A stretch of DNA of 64,000 bases from Dactylellina haptotyla (GCA_031310005.1 CM062382.1:1302001-1366000), one strand, 5' to 3'; positions 11,362 through 22,461 are shown, counted from the first letter of the stretch. The notes: generated by a model not told the origin, from the letters alone. Made by a program: numbers and translations.

Positions 11362-12833
11362 ATGAAATACAACCTTCTTGCTATCGCTTTTGGCATCAGC
11401 ATTAGCGCTGCCCAAGCCGCTGAAACTATTTTGGGCGTCTACATTCTCTCACGCCATGGTGATAGAACCGACAAGAAACACCCCCCGACCAGACTGACAA
11501 ACCTGGGGTATAGCCAAATTCTCGCGTCGGGGGGGGTACTTTCGCGATCGCTACATTACCTCTAACGCCACCAATAAAGTTTTCGAGGTCGCATCAGATG
11601 AGGTTGTGAACTCACAGATTCGGGTTGTCACTACGGATGACACCGTTCTCATGAACTCCGCACAGGCTTTCTTGCAAGGGTTGTACCCGGCTGTTGGTAG
11701 CCTTGCGAGCGAAACTCTGAGGAATGGGACTGTCATTAGTGGTGTTAGTGGCGGGTATCAGCTGATTCCTATTCATATCCTGGATAACGGCGTCAATAAA
11801 GAGGATACTGCTTGGCTCCAGGGGACTTCTAAGTGCGCGAACGCGATCAATGATTCTAAAAACTTTGAGGCCAGCGAGGAGTTCAAGAGCACTAAGACGG
11901 GAACAGTTAGCTTCTATCGTTCTCTAGAGAGTATTTGGTCGGGCATTTTCACACCTGAAGAATCAAGTTTTAAGAACGCCTACGCCAGTAAGTCACCCGC
12001 AGATTGCGACCGAATTTACGTATGATACTAATCTGTGGTAAGTTTACGATATCATCAACTACGCTCTACTCCACAACGAGACCATCCCATCGTCCGAACT
12101 TCTCACCGGAGACGCCGTTTTCCAACTGCGAACTCTCGCAGACAAGCAACAGTGGGGATTCGCTTACAACGAATCAACACCAGTTCGCGCCATAGCCGGC
12201 TCCACGTTCGCCGGAGATGTTCTCACCCACTTTGAAGATGTGATCCAGTCCAAGGGAAGCAAACCTAAGGTCGGCGTGCAGTTCAACGCGTACGGCACAT
12301 TCCTCTCCTTCTTCGGCCTCGCCCAACTTCCCACGGCCGACAGTAACTTTTATGGCCTGCCTGATTACGGTTCCACCATGGCGTTTGAGCTTTTCACCTA
12401 TGAAGCTGTTGAATCCTTCCCAGATATCAAGGATATCAACGTTCGATTTTTATTCCACAATGGTTCCACTGTTGACGGTGGTGAGCTCACAGCTTATCCG
12501 TTGTTTGGAAAGATGGAAACCGAAATGCCTTGGACGACTTTTGCTGATGAGATGAGGGGCTTTGCAGTCGCGACGACTGATCACTGGTGCCGGGTCTGCG
12601 GAATTGAGGGCGGTATATGTCCGGTATACAATGATACCATCGAACCGCTGACGCATCAAACACACCACGGACTTAGCAGTGCTGTTTCGGGTGTCGTAGG
12701 AGCTTTGGTTACGCTGGTTGTAGTTTTAGTGGTCGAGGGACTCGTCGTCGCTATCGCAGGACTTGCAATTGTCAAGAAGAAAGATGTCAAGCGCGCTGGA
12801 CGTGGCAAGGAGGCAGAGAGTGTAAGCTCCTAA
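11362..12833 (+). CDS. Histidine acid phosphatase, membrane-anchored, with probable 1-bp frameshift
   Basis: Product of the histidine phosphatase (phytase/acid phosphatase) branch. A signal peptide covers residues 1-20 and the catalytic RHGDRT lies at residues 31-36. Two coding stretches are separated by a 55-nt intron (11988-12042, GTAAGT donor, TACTAAT branch, AAG acceptor); the join gives NAYAIYDIINYALLHN, as in family members. Downstream are RAIAGSTFAGD, FLSFFGLAQLP, NFYGLPDYGSTMAFEL and a C-terminal hydrophobic helix with a basic tail, so the enzyme should sit in a membrane facing outward. Odd point: a run of eight G at 11531-11538 shifts the frame and leads to a stop at 11563-11565. With seven G the frame would read SGGYFRDRYITSNAT, as the family expects. 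This is either a base-call error in a homopolymer or a recent loss of function. Apart from this break the coding sequence is intact to 12833. Confidence 0.85.
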
Positions 12834-13830
12834 ATATCACTAGCTACCATGCTAGAATATCTCCCTTAGGTTACGTACAACTATTTCTTTCCTTATAACT
12901 CGACTGTATAAAATCAAATTTGAATACCTTGAGAAGACTCCATCTTTGGCTAAGAAACTCTGTAACATTTCCTCGAAAATCGCCGCTATGAGAAGCTACT
13001 TGCAAGTGAGGCTCCACATTTGCTGCAACTCAACGTCTGTTGGAGAATGTGCGTTGGTGTAACCGTTGTATCCGCCCTGCCGAATCGAGGCCGCCCAAAA
13101 AGGTGGGCGAAGGGCTGGCTGGTGGCAACAGTAACATCGATTCCCCGTCGCTATCAGTTGGAGGACGTTGGATGCGAATTGAACCAGTGAAACAGTATCA
13201 AGAGGCCCACGGGGAGCCTGGCCCTATCCCAAAAGATATGCGTATGTGACGCAACCGTTCGCACTGGGGAAAAGAAAGTTTGACTTTGCACCTTGCGGCG
13301 GCATGGTGGGTAACAGAACGACCTTGTCAATAGGTCCGCTGTGCTGCTGCGCTGCAACAGATTAGACTTCACACAAGCTTTCGGCGCCGGGGAAACTCCA
13401 TCTGAGACCCTTCGACCTGATTAGTTGTGATTTCTGGCGCTGAACCGGTATACCGAGGCACCACTGCACACTGAGTGGCCAAAAGCTTTCTTAGCGTAAT
13501 CTCGCCGGGCTTGCCGTGGGAAAAAACAAGAAACTATCCGCCCACCGGGCCATTTTTATATAATGAGCCTCGGATGGCTCGGGCTTTCCAGACGCCCTCT
13601 TTTCTGTCGTCTGTCCTTGTCGGTAACGGCAGGCGACCGAAAGAGCGGCGATGCGACTGATCACTTAGATTTCTTACCCTTCAACCATTCTTCTCTTTTT
13701 CATCGAAATATATTGCGAATTCCCTTGAAGCATTCGCTTCGACATCCTCGCATCGAGCGTTGTTGCGCACACGAAGGTTGTATTTCCAACAGCACAACGC
13801 AAAGCAGCGACGACATCTCGAAGTAAAGAA
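12834..13830. other. Intergenic region upstream of PEX11-like gene
   Basis: No convincing gene. TTTTTATATAATG near 13553-13565 is a TATA-like element and a pyrimidine-rich stretch follows at 13670-13700, both consistent with a promoter for the gene starting at 13831. Confidence 0.4.
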
Positions 13831-15002
13831 ATGGACCAACAGACACCGCCCAGAACACCAGTGTTGGAAGGCAGCAGGCCAGATGATGATGTAAAAAAAC
13901 ACCAAGAGGTATTGGATGTCGGAGAGCTGGCATTGGAGCCAGTGGAAACTATTTCCAAGGCCGAGGCGACCTCAGCTCCAAGGAGTCAACCTACAAAATC
14001 ACCAGTTCGAGATTCGCCAATAGCATCTACGGGACGACTTGTAGTTTCTGCAAAGATTCTGCATAGCAAGTCTATGACCAGAGTCTTCAGACTACTTCAG
14101 AGTGCTAGTACGCGTCTTCTTCTCCCTTGACACGCATATCACGTAAGCTTTGCGCTAATAATTCTATTCGACCAGATGGCCTTGATAAAATCATCCGCAC
14201 AATCCAATACATATCTCGCTTCCTCTCTCATATCATGCTCCTAAACGACCTACACACTACAGCGACATCAACTGCAGCGAAAGGCATCCGCCGCCAGTTC
14301 GGTCTCACTCGGCGTTTATTACGTTGTTTCAACAACCTTCCACAAATCAACGTTACCATGAAACTCTTGCTCGAACGGAAACAGAGAATGAGTAGCGACG
14401 TGGTGGGGTACATTCTCGACTTGGCCGAAGGAATCGGTTATACGGGCTTCGGCATCGCCGATTCTCTCGGGTACCTACCTGATGCTGGGATCATCGGGAT
14501 ACCCTATAAGGATATTGTAGACAAAACTGCATTCCAATTCTGGCTATACGCTCTGGTAGCATCGATATTGGGTGGCTTGATCAAAGTTTACAGATATCGA
14601 CAGAGACTTACCAAATATCGCTCCATTTTCCCGGCAGCTTCGACTGCCGCAGCTATCGAGCTTATCCCTACTACTACTACTTCCGTGGTAAATACCTCTA
14701 GTAAAGAAGTTCTGCAAACGAGCAAGATGTCATTAGAAATGCCGCCTACACCGCCAGATTCTCCGATACCGCCAACAGCATTGGTATCAGTCAACGATGC
14801 TGCCTTCTCCATTGTCAGAGACCTCGAAGAACAGCAACTCAACGCGGGGCTTAACGTTCTCGGATATACTGCGGATATAATATTCCCGCTCGCGGCTTTG
14901 AAGTTTTCTGGATTTAGTGCACTCAGCGATGGTGTTATGGGATTCGCAGGCTGTATTAGCAGCGCGGTTGGCATGAGGAAGGCATGGAAAGCGACTGCGT
15001 AG
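13831..15002 (+). CDS. PEX11-family peroxin
   Basis: Peroxisomal membrane protein that elongates peroxisomes before division. Two exons, 13831-14107 and 14176-15002, give 367 residues. The donor is GTACGC and the CAG acceptor lies after a GCTAAT branch site. The first 75 residues are Pro/Ser-rich and probably disordered. The PEX11 fold starts near residue 85 with the helix SMTRVFRLLQSAN and continues GLDKIIRTIQYISRF, KGIRRQFGLTRRLLRCF, the hydrophobic AEGIGYTGFGIADSLGYLPD and a helix FWLYALVASILGGLIKVYRY. After a Ser/Thr/Pro-rich loop the C-terminal hydrophobic hairpin begins at LNVLGYTADIIFP. The disordered N-terminus and the long loop resemble fungal PEX11C-type proteins more than the short yeast Pex11. 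It converges on the next gene with only 211 bp between stop codons. Confidence 0.85.
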
Positions 15003-15213
15003 TTTCTCCTTTTCAGTTTAGAGATGCATTATAAATTCATTACACGAGACCGTATCTGTTGGGTAAACCCAGAATTGTAGATAGCATTCGGTATTTTCAT
15101 CGAAGGAAGCGCTCCCAAAATAAATGATATTGCATTTTATAAATCAAATCATTAAAAGCACCCCAAGATCCAGATCTTTATGTTAAAACTCATATCGTTC
15201 TGCCCTCACGCTT

Positions 15214-16053
15214 TTAACTAAGGCTCAAGTTCTTCAATAGTTTCGCGACAACCCCTTTACTGATTTCCGAGTTTGAAAGTTGTTTGTATCGCCAAGCGAT
15301 AGCTGCGTTTTTCTCACTCCCGTTAATCTCTTTAACGGCTTGTTTGAAATACTCCTCCTGTAGTGTCACAAAATTAGCCCCTGATAGTTCATTGCAGATA
15401 GAAATTCCTATATGTAGACAAACCTGTTCCTGGCTGAGTTCGACGCTGTCTGTTTTTAAGTTCTGCCAACGGGCCTTCAAGGACTTCAACGTCCTCTGTG
15501 TCCCTGGCACAGCCTTTCGAAAGTCTTCGAGTATGACGTTCCAATTAATCCCAGTGGTATGATTATTAATACGTTCTTTGATGATATCCGCAAGTAACTT
15601 TTCTGTATCTCCATTCCAAGCTTCCTTATCACTACCCCGTCCTCGTCCTCGTTTAGCTGGCGCCTTTTCACCTTCACCGTTAGCGCTCCCAGTAGCTTCT
15701 TTTTTGGTATCATCATTCTCATCCTTGCTGTCTTCTGCGTCTTTTGTACGCTTTCTCTTCTTGGAGACAGATTCCTTCTTTGGTTTATCAGCTTTATTGC
15801 CTTTAGGTCTTCCTTTAGTCTTGGCGTTTGTTTTCTTAGCATCTTTGTCTCCTTTTTCTTGAGTTACGGCGTCCTCGGTGGTCATATTAGCCTCGTTCTC
15901 GTCATTTTCGGCTTCCAAATCTGGTTCGTCCATATCGGTGTCTTGTTCGGATTCCTTCCCCTGTTTGTCGGGGATAGGAGGTTCTTCTCGTTCAGACAAC
16001 GTATTGTCGTCATCGTCATTTTCAACCCAAGGTTTCATGGTTTGACTTTCCAT
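15214..16053 (-). CDS. Acidic nuclear protein with SANT/Myb-like domain
   Basis: The ATG is at 16053. The first 150 residues are strongly charged, with alternating acidic and Lys-rich blocks and AT-hook-like GRPKGNKADK and KRGRGRG, pointing to the nucleus. From about residue 150 (AWNGDTEKLLADIIKER) to about 205 (LKARWQNLKTD) there is a Myb/SANT-like helical domain that should bind DNA or histones. An intron is likely at 15423-15358 (GTTTGT donor, GGCTAAT branch, CTACAG acceptor). It is 66 nt long and has no in-frame stop, so the unspliced frame reads straight through. The spliced product has 257 residues and the retained form 279. I do not recognise a named orthologue. Confidence 0.75.
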   Translation of the reverse strand: MESQTMKPWVENDDDDNTLSEREEPPIPDKQGKESEQDTDMDEPDLEAENDENEANMTTEDAVTQEKGDKDAKKTNAKTKGRPKGNKADKPKKESVSKKRKRTKDAEDSKDENDDTKKEATGSANGEGEKAPAKRGRGRGSDKEAWNGDTEKLLADIIKERINNHTTGINWNVILEDFRKAVPGTQRTLKSLKARWQNLKTDSVELSQEQVCLHIGISICNELSGANFVTLQEEYFKQAVKEINGSEKNAAIAWRYKQLSNSEISKGVVAKLLKNLSLS

Positions 16054-16488
16054 TATATTGCTGTATCACTTAGGCCGTAGGTTTGGAGGGAAAAAAGGCT
16101 TCTTTATAACTTGGCAGAATATGGGTTTAAAAGCTTTCAGTTGGAATAGCACAAATTGTTAACATATGTTGTAAAGGATAATTTCAGTGTAACTTATGAA
16201 TCGATGCTTTTATGCTTTGTCTGTCTTTCGAAAATGCACGAGATACAGCGAGAACATTGGATAGAATATCTAATATATCTTCTTTGCCAAACAGAAGCCT
16301 GAAAATTGAGGAACAAAGTAGTATATGCTGGCTAAAAATGAAAACAAAATCCATTCCAAAAATGGAACCCAATGAAATGCTAGATAGTGTACGCCTGTAT
16401 GTACATGTAATACCCATAACCCATGACTTTAACAAGGAAACTGAAAAGGATTTGTAAAGAAATGGTGTATAAAAAGAGTGAAAAATAA
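16054..16488. other. Short intergenic region
   Basis: AT-rich sequence between the start of the SANT-like gene and the stop of the coiled-coil gene, both on the minus strand. It should hold the promoter of the first and the 3' UTR of the second. Nothing else is seen. Confidence 0.4.
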
Positions 16489-19400
16489 CTATCCGTTCAA
16501 ACTCCCAATGCTAATTTCTCCGTGCCTCAAATAACTCATGCTACTCTGTGACCTCAAAATCGGCCCATCAGAGTCTGGTACCCCCCTCCTCAATCCTCCC
16601 GAAGTTGCTAGCCTCAACTCGGCGCTCTGGAGCCTTTGCTCTAGATCTTTCTTCGACTTTCTGAGTTGTTCCAGTTCTGGAACAATAGCATCCAGCTTCG
16701 CCTTCATTGTCTTCTGCCCTTCTTCATGCTCCACCTTCAACTTCTCGTGGTCTTCAAAGAAGTGTCGGTATTCGGTTTCGTACATTTCGAGTTTGTCCGT
16801 GAGTCTAGTAATTTCGGCTTTAGATTCTCGGAGTTCGCGCTGGAGAGTGTTGGAGCTCGTTGATGTAGGTACGATTCCGTTCTCCATGCTAGCTTGCAGA
16901 GAAGCATTCGGACCAGGCGAGGCCCGTCCGTTGCGTGTACCTCGCTGCTGGAGAGCATCTTCCAGTTGTCGGATAGTAGAGTCACGCTTTGCCACAGTTC
17001 GCTTGTGAACCGTGATCTCAGAGCGAGAATCATGGATCTCCTTAGCCAGTGCCTGCATCTTGGTCTCCAAATCGGCTATCTGGCGGGCATGGCGGTACGA
17101 GGAGCTCGAAGACGATTCCATGTGTGATTTCAACGACGCATTTTCATCCTGGGCAGATTTTAAATCTTTAGACAAGGATTTGATCTCAGCTTTCTGGTCC
17201 TTGGAATCCTTTTCGGACTGTTTGAGATCATTCTTCAAAGCTTTGACATCGAGTTTGAAGCTTTCCGCTTTGCTAATCGCTTCTTTCAATGCTCGGTCGA
17301 GTCTCTGGACCTCATCTGCTTTTCGATTCGAAGATGAAACCCATTGCGCTACCAGTCCCTGTTGCTCAGCGGCCTTCGCCTCGGCAGCCCTCGCTTCTTC
17401 CGTGGTCCGAACTCTCATCTTGTTGATGGTATCTTCAAGTTTCGCAATAGTGCTCAGGTGACCCTCCATTATTTGGTTGTGTTTATTGACCAACGTGTGC
17501 TTCTCATCTCCCCAGACTGTTCCATAACTGGATTTCTCATCCCGCAGAACCGTAATCGCTCCTTCCTTCTGTCGAATAGTTTCCTTAAGCGACTCAATTT
17601 CGATATCGTTGATCTCAAGTTTCGTTTGCAATGTCCTAATCTGGAACTGAAGGTCTTCGATTTCTTTGAGCTGTTTGTTGCGGAAGTCTTTGGCGATGGT
17701 TTCACGGTTTTGCATTTGAGAACGCAGTTCGGAGATTGTTTGAGCCGATGTTCGTTTTTCGTTTTCGAGTTCGTTTCTAGTAGCTTGGTTGCTTTCGTTG
17801 AGTGTCTTGATTTGGCCCTCAGCTTTTCGCAAAGCCTCAGTTTGCTCACGGAGAGCGGTATTGGCGCCATCGAATCTTGACTTGATGTTAGTCAAGTCTA
17901 TTTCGGTTGTATCTTTCTCCGTTTCAGCTTTGGCGACTCGATCGAGCAACTGTTGCTTGCACTCTTCGTCATCCTTCAGCTGCTGTTGGAGCTCGGATAC
18001 GACCTGAGCGGCCCGATCCTTGGTTTCTGTGTTCTCTGTTTGTAACCGTTGGATCTCTGCATGGAACTCGCCGCGATTCCTATCGAGTTCGGCTTTGGCC
18101 TCTTCAAACTTGGCGGTTTCGATTTGCTTTTCAGTATTCCGTCGAATTTGGAACTGCTGCTCGGCTTCCTGTAGTTCGGACTGGAGTCGCAATTCGAAGG
18201 CGTTGATCTGGGCTGCCATCTGGTCTTTGGCTTCTTCGATAGCAGCTTGCAGTGTTTGTTTCTCTCGAGAGTGTTCGAGTTTCACCTGAGAGATATTGCT
18301 TTCCGACTGCTCTTGGAGAGATTGGCGCTCTTGCTTCGCATCCGCCAACAATTGTTCCAATTGTTCTTTTTCAGATCGGAAACTAGCTTGGTCTTGATCT
18401 CTGAGGCGGTCGCCGGCGTTGATAACCACCTGGTACTCAGCAATTAAGACTTCTTTTTCTTTGTCAAATGTCGCCCGTAGTTGCTGGAGCCCCTCATCGA
18501 GATCTCTTTGAGAGGATGCGAGTTTAGCATCACTTTCTTGGACCGCATTCTGCATAGAGGCCTCCCTCTCTTCTAGTTCAGATTTAAGGGCAGCGAACTC
18601 GGCTTCCATCTGCTCCTTGACCTGCTTCTCAAGAACTTCGAGGGCTGCGGCATGGACGGCGTCCGAGCGGTCCTTCTCTTGAATGTGCTCTTTGATCAAC
18701 TCCGTGATACGATTATCGAATTCTTGTGCGTCGGTTTCATGCTGCTCTTGAAGCTGCGACACTCGAAGCCTCTCAATCTCTAGCTCCGATTCATATTTGT
18801 CTTTCTGATCAGCTAACTCTTGAATGGATCTTGCAGTTGCTTTTCGCAACTTCTCTTCGATCGCTTCAACCTCGCCCGTTCTAAAGGTACCAGATCCAGA
18901 CATTGCCTCAGAAAGGAGACGTTCATGCGATTCTACTTGAGCGAGCAGTTTGGCATCCGCATCGTCCTTCTTCTTCTGTAGTTCGGCTTTAGCTTCGTCG
19001 GCGGCTATGAGGGATGCTCTTAGTCGTTCAGAGGTCTTGCGCTCTGCGGTTAGGGCTCTGACTTTACTCGAGAGCGATGCCTCTAGTTCAGAAACCTTTC
19101 TGTATACTCGCTGATCCTCTTCGAGTTGTTCGACAGTTGTACCACGCGAGCCTTCTAGGATTCGGATAGAGGTTTTCAGAGCCGCAATCTCGTTCTCGTG
19201 ATCTTTTTTCAGCTGATCAACCACGCTAGAATCGGACTCCTCGCCGCAGTTGCAGTCGGCGACTCTTCTTTCGTCTAAAAGCTGACGTCGCATTTCCTCG
19301 GTCTTGATTTCCCATCCTTCTTCAGCCTCCGCCCAAGCCTTTTTAGCCGCTACCATATCTTCTGCAGCTTGAAGCTTAAGCTCTTCAAGCGCAGCGCTAT

Positions 19401-20961
19401 GCCCATCGAGTTGCGTCTTCTCAAGATTCCTGAGAGCCTCGATTTCAGCCTGGAGCGCTGCAATCTTGTTCAAATGTTCCTGTTGGTTTTCCTGGTGTGT
19501 CTCTACAACAACATTCGACTGTTCGGCCTCCCTTCTAGCAGCCTCAACTTGTTCCAGGGTCCGGCGTGTTGCAACCTCTAGTTCGCGTTTGTGCAAATCT
19601 GAAGCCTGTCGAAATTGAAGCTGGAACCCTTGTTTCTGCTGTTCAAGTTCGATAGCGTGGCGGTTATATATCGTCTCCAGTTCGGCGAGGCGATCGGCAA
19701 GCATGGTGTCTCGTGCATCGATCTTTTTCTGTAAATGCTCGTTCGCAACTTTCATTACCTTGACAACTCGCGCGGCCTCTGATGAACCGGCAGCCGCAGC
19801 GCTGACGTCCGGGAGGTTGAGGCTGTCTGTAACAGATCCAATAGAGCTCGAAGATGCGTTGACAGACGCACGTTTATATCGATCGCAAAGCTGTAGAATC
19901 ATTACAATTCGATTAGTACAAAAGATAGAAAAATAGAGGGGAAGGTATATATATATATATATATATGAACCTACCTTTCGTAAACGCGCAACCTCTGCTT
20001 CCAGCATAGACTCTCTGCTCTGTAAATTAGACCTCGTCCTATTGTGATTCGATGGGACTGGTATGGGATTCAGCTCCACGACGGCTTTGTGCCTCAAGTC
20101 CCTCTCCTCGATCTCGTGAGAATTCAGACCGTTAACTTGCTCTAAACTCTCCGGCAATTCGTAGCAAACCTCCTCGCTCGCTGTTGACTGCCGCGAACCG
20201 GGTGGGATGATCGCCTTTTGAGACCGAGTCACAGTAGCTTGGTTCGTTGAACCAATAGAAGGGGTGGGCGAGAAGGCACGCCCGTTGGAGAAATTTGGCG
20301 ACATCTGTCCCTGATGGAACATGGCCAGGTGCGAGCCAGCGGAGAGGGAGCGTTTTCCATGGTGCGAGTGGTTGTTCAGACTATCGGATTGTAGCGAGGA
20401 AGCGACAGACGACAGGGATTCCACTGAATGCTGAGGTCTGGACAATAGATCAGGCGACTGAGCGGCCTTGCGGTCCCCTTCCCTGGTTGAAGCCCGACGC
20501 ACCGGCCGAGAGTTTGGTGTGCCGGATGAGCTTGAGGGAGCACTATAGTCGCCATTGAGAGAATACGATGTTGATTGTTCCTCTGGGATCGCTGCAGCAG
20601 TGCGGAAAGCGGTAGGAGGAGTTGGGCCGTTCAGGTTAGTCGTATCGCGCGAGTGTCTGCGAGGGGTGTGATTCTTGATGGGAACCTCAGGGGTGAAGCC
20701 GAGGGAAGATGCAGAGCGGCCGGTGTGGTTGATAGATGCGGGCCAGGTTGAGGAAGCCGGTGTTGGTGTTGTCGAGCGCGATGTTGATGTTGTCGCGGAT
20801 TGGCGACCAAGGCCGCTGGCCCTGGTGCTGGACGACGAGGGACCGTTCAGGGATGCCACGCCGTTCGCAGCTGATGTCACGGATGTCGCCAAACTTGATG
20901 GCGGTATCACATCGTCCAGGAATCCGGTGGGCGACTTTGGCCTAGTCCAAGGCCATGGCAT
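16489..20961 (-). CDS. Very long coiled-coil protein (M-repeat-like)
   Basis: Two exons, 20961-19975 and 19890-16489, give 1462 residues. The intron (19974-19891) has a GTAGGT donor and a CTACAG acceptor, is 84 nt long and contains a TA repeat. It is stop-free and a multiple of three, so the unspliced frame also reads through. The first 300 residues are Ser/Thr/Pro-rich and probably disordered. From about residue 305 to 1420 the chain is almost continuous heptad-repeat coiled coil rich in Glu, Lys, Gln and Ala. Near residues 545-550 it is interrupted by CNCGEES, a Cys pair. The short C-terminal tail contains RSQSSMSYLRHGEISIGSL. It looks like a structural or tethering protein of the cytoskeleton, septum or Golgi; similar fungal proteins are often labelled M protein repeat protein. 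I cannot name an orthologue. Confidence 0.85.
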   Translation of the reverse strand: MPWPWTRPKSPTGFLDDVIPPSSLATSVTSAANGVASLNGPSSSSTRASGLGRQSATTSTSRSTTPTPASSTWPASINHTGRSASSLGFTPEVPIKNHTPRRHSRDTTNLNGPTPPTAFRTAAAIPEEQSTSYSLNGDYSAPSSSSGTPNSRPVRRASTREGDRKAAQSPDLLSRPQHSVESLSSVASSLQSDSLNNHSHHGKRSLSAGSHLAMFHQGQMSPNFSNGRAFSPTPSIGSTNQATVTRSQKAIIPPGSRQSTASEEVCYELPESLEQVNGLNSHEIEERDLRHKAVVELNPIPVPSNHNRTRSNLQSRESMLEAEVARLRKVGSYIYIYIYLPLYFSIFCTNRIVMILQLCDRYKRASVNASSSSIGSVTDSLNLPDVSAAAAGSSEAARVVKVMKVANEHLQKKIDARDTMLADRLAELETIYNRHAIELEQQKQGFQLQFRQASDLHKRELEVATRRTLEQVEAARREAEQSNVVVETHQENQQEHLNKIAALQAEIEALRNLEKTQLDGHSAALEELKLQAAEDMVAAKKAWAEAEEGWEIKTEEMRRQLLDERRVADCNCGEESDSSVVDQLKKDHENEIAALKTSIRILEGSRGTTVEQLEEDQRVYRKVSELEASLSSKVRALTAERKTSERLRASLIAADEAKAELQKKKDDADAKLLAQVESHERLLSEAMSGSGTFRTGEVEAIEEKLRKATARSIQELADQKDKYESELEIERLRVSQLQEQHETDAQEFDNRITELIKEHIQEKDRSDAVHAAALEVLEKQVKEQMEAEFAALKSELEEREASMQNAVQESDAKLASSQRDLDEGLQQLRATFDKEKEVLIAEYQVVINAGDRLRDQDQASFRSEKEQLEQLLADAKQERQSLQEQSESNISQVKLEHSREKQTLQAAIEEAKDQMAAQINAFELRLQSELQEAEQQFQIRRNTEKQIETAKFEEAKAELDRNRGEFHAEIQRLQTENTETKDRAAQVVSELQQQLKDDEECKQQLLDRVAKAETEKDTTEIDLTNIKSRFDGANTALREQTEALRKAEGQIKTLNESNQATRNELENEKRTSAQTISELRSQMQNRETIAKDFRNKQLKEIEDLQFQIRTLQTKLEINDIEIESLKETIRQKEGAITVLRDEKSSYGTVWGDEKHTLVNKHNQIMEGHLSTIAKLEDTINKMRVRTTEEARAAEAKAAEQQGLVAQWVSSSNRKADEVQRLDRALKEAISKAESFKLDVKALKNDLKQSEKDSKDQKAEIKSLSKDLKSAQDENASLKSHMESSSSSSYRHARQIADLETKMQALAKEIHDSRSEITVHKRTVAKRDSTIRQLEDALQQRGTRNGRASPGPNASLQASMENGIVPTSTSSNTLQRELRESKAEITRLTDKLEMYETEYRHFFEDHEKLKVEHEEGQKTMKAKLDAIVPELEQLRKSKKDLEQRLQSAELRLATSGGLRRGVPDSDGPILRSQSSMSYLRHGEISIGSLNG
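19946..19966. repeat. TA dinucleotide repeat inside an intron
   Basis: A run of about ten TA units lies directly downstream of the donor within the 84-nt intron of the long coiled-coil gene. Changes in its length would change whether the retained intron keeps the reading frame. Confidence 0.8.
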
Positions 20962-21253
20962 CCTGAAGACACCAGGTTTGGAGCCGGCGACGTGAAGCTA
21001 TCGGCGACGCTGTCGTGGTGGTGGTGGTGATTGTGGTGGTTGGGCTATCTAGGCGAACTTCCCAGGGACGACTGAATAACATTAAAGACTATTGATCAAT
21101 AAGATAATAGCGGGCAGTCAAGCGATAATAATATAGCGCGCCAGCTGATTCAAAAAACGGATATTGAACGATGCTATTGTTTTAAATCCGATTATTTGAG
21201 ATATCCTTTGGGGTCGCGAGGTGCAGGTCGTAAAAATCGGGAAGCCGGACGGA

Positions 21254-21277
21254 GAGAACGAGAACGAGAACGAGAAC
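21254..21277. repeat. (GAGAAC)4 microsatellite
   Basis: Four perfect hexamer copies in the upstream region of the long coiled-coil gene. It is a simple repeat with no evident function. Confidence 0.9.
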
Positions 21278-22385
21278 GAATCCGAAATGATATGCTTTGG
21301 TATGAAATAAAATATACCCCAAGATCCGAAAGAAGCGAAATACAGAGAGAAAAGAATAGGAAGAAAGGAAAGAGACAGGCTGACAGGGAGTTTGGTTTAG
21401 TTTCCTTCAGAGATAGCAGCAAAAGATAAAAGAGTTCCTGCAGATGATCAACAGGTGTTACGGCGTAGAATTATTAAAAATGCTCCGTCGAGGCTTGGGG
21501 CTATTTGTCGGGACGGCCTCCCTTTGCTACTTAGTTGATTTTTGATTTTGCCCTTGCCCTTCGCACCCGCCTGTACGCTTGGTTCCAGCTAGTCGTCTCT
21601 GCGCCAGTAGGCCCTCCAGTTTAGTCCGGTCTTGTATATTTTCCTGCTGTCTCCGTTCTCGTGCAGAGGGACGTCGAGTGAGGGTGGGTCGCCAGGGATA
21701 TTGCAGCCTCAAGATTGCAAAAGGAGGAAAAGCTGGGAAACGGTGGCTCTTATCAAGTCCGGGCGATTGGCTGCAGTTTCAAGACATCAACTACAAAAGA
21801 GTAGCTACGGCTGATGCGGGCTGGGGAAAGGCCCAGAATTAATTCTCTCTTTCGCAAAATTTAAAAGTGAGAGCCTCGTGGGGATATTTAATGAAGGACT
21901 TGCGACCTGAGCGAGCGAGCGAGCTTCGGCGCTTTTCTTTTTCACGCCCCTCGCGAACGGTCTTCAGGACGAGGCAAGATGCGCAAATCTGAGACCAAAC
22001 ACTCACGCGGTATTAATATGATATGATGGACTGATTGTTCGTCCGATTGTTCAATTGCGATACTGGACCACGCTCACGAGTCGGTGTCCTATTTGTTCTG
22101 TCTGTTGGATCCACTTTCCGCCAACTCGAACCTGCCATAAGAAGTCGCTGCTGAACAAAGACAGGAAGGATGTGGAGCAGGCTGGGGTGGGTGACTTAGT
22201 GCTGACCCCCAACTGGCAATAAAACCGGCCAGTGCGCCCGCCCAGGTTTGAAGATAAGGCGGCGGCGCGGTCCCTTCTGTCTCTCGACCGGTTTCTCTTC
22301 TTGGGATTGATAATGGGGCAAAAAAACTTAGAAATATTAAAATATGAAATTATTAACCGATATTACCACGTTCTCCCTTTGTACT

Positions 22386-22421
22386 TCTGATATATAGTCG
22401 AGTGTGTAAGTATATATCAGA
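22386..22421. repeat. Perfect 11-bp inverted repeat (hairpin)
   Basis: TCTGATATATA at 22386-22396 is matched exactly by its reverse complement at 22411-22421, with a 14-nt spacer. It lies 20 bp from the palindrome at 22442-22461. Confidence 0.85.
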
Positions 22422-22441
22422 TGCCAAAAGAAATGAGCTCG

Positions 22442-22461
22442 GAGTATATATATATATACTC
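22442..22461. repeat. 20-bp palindrome
   Basis: GAGT, an alternating TA core and ACTC make a perfect 20-bp palindrome. The TA core alone would form part of this by chance, but the GAG/CTC flanks add three matched pairs. Confidence 0.8.
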
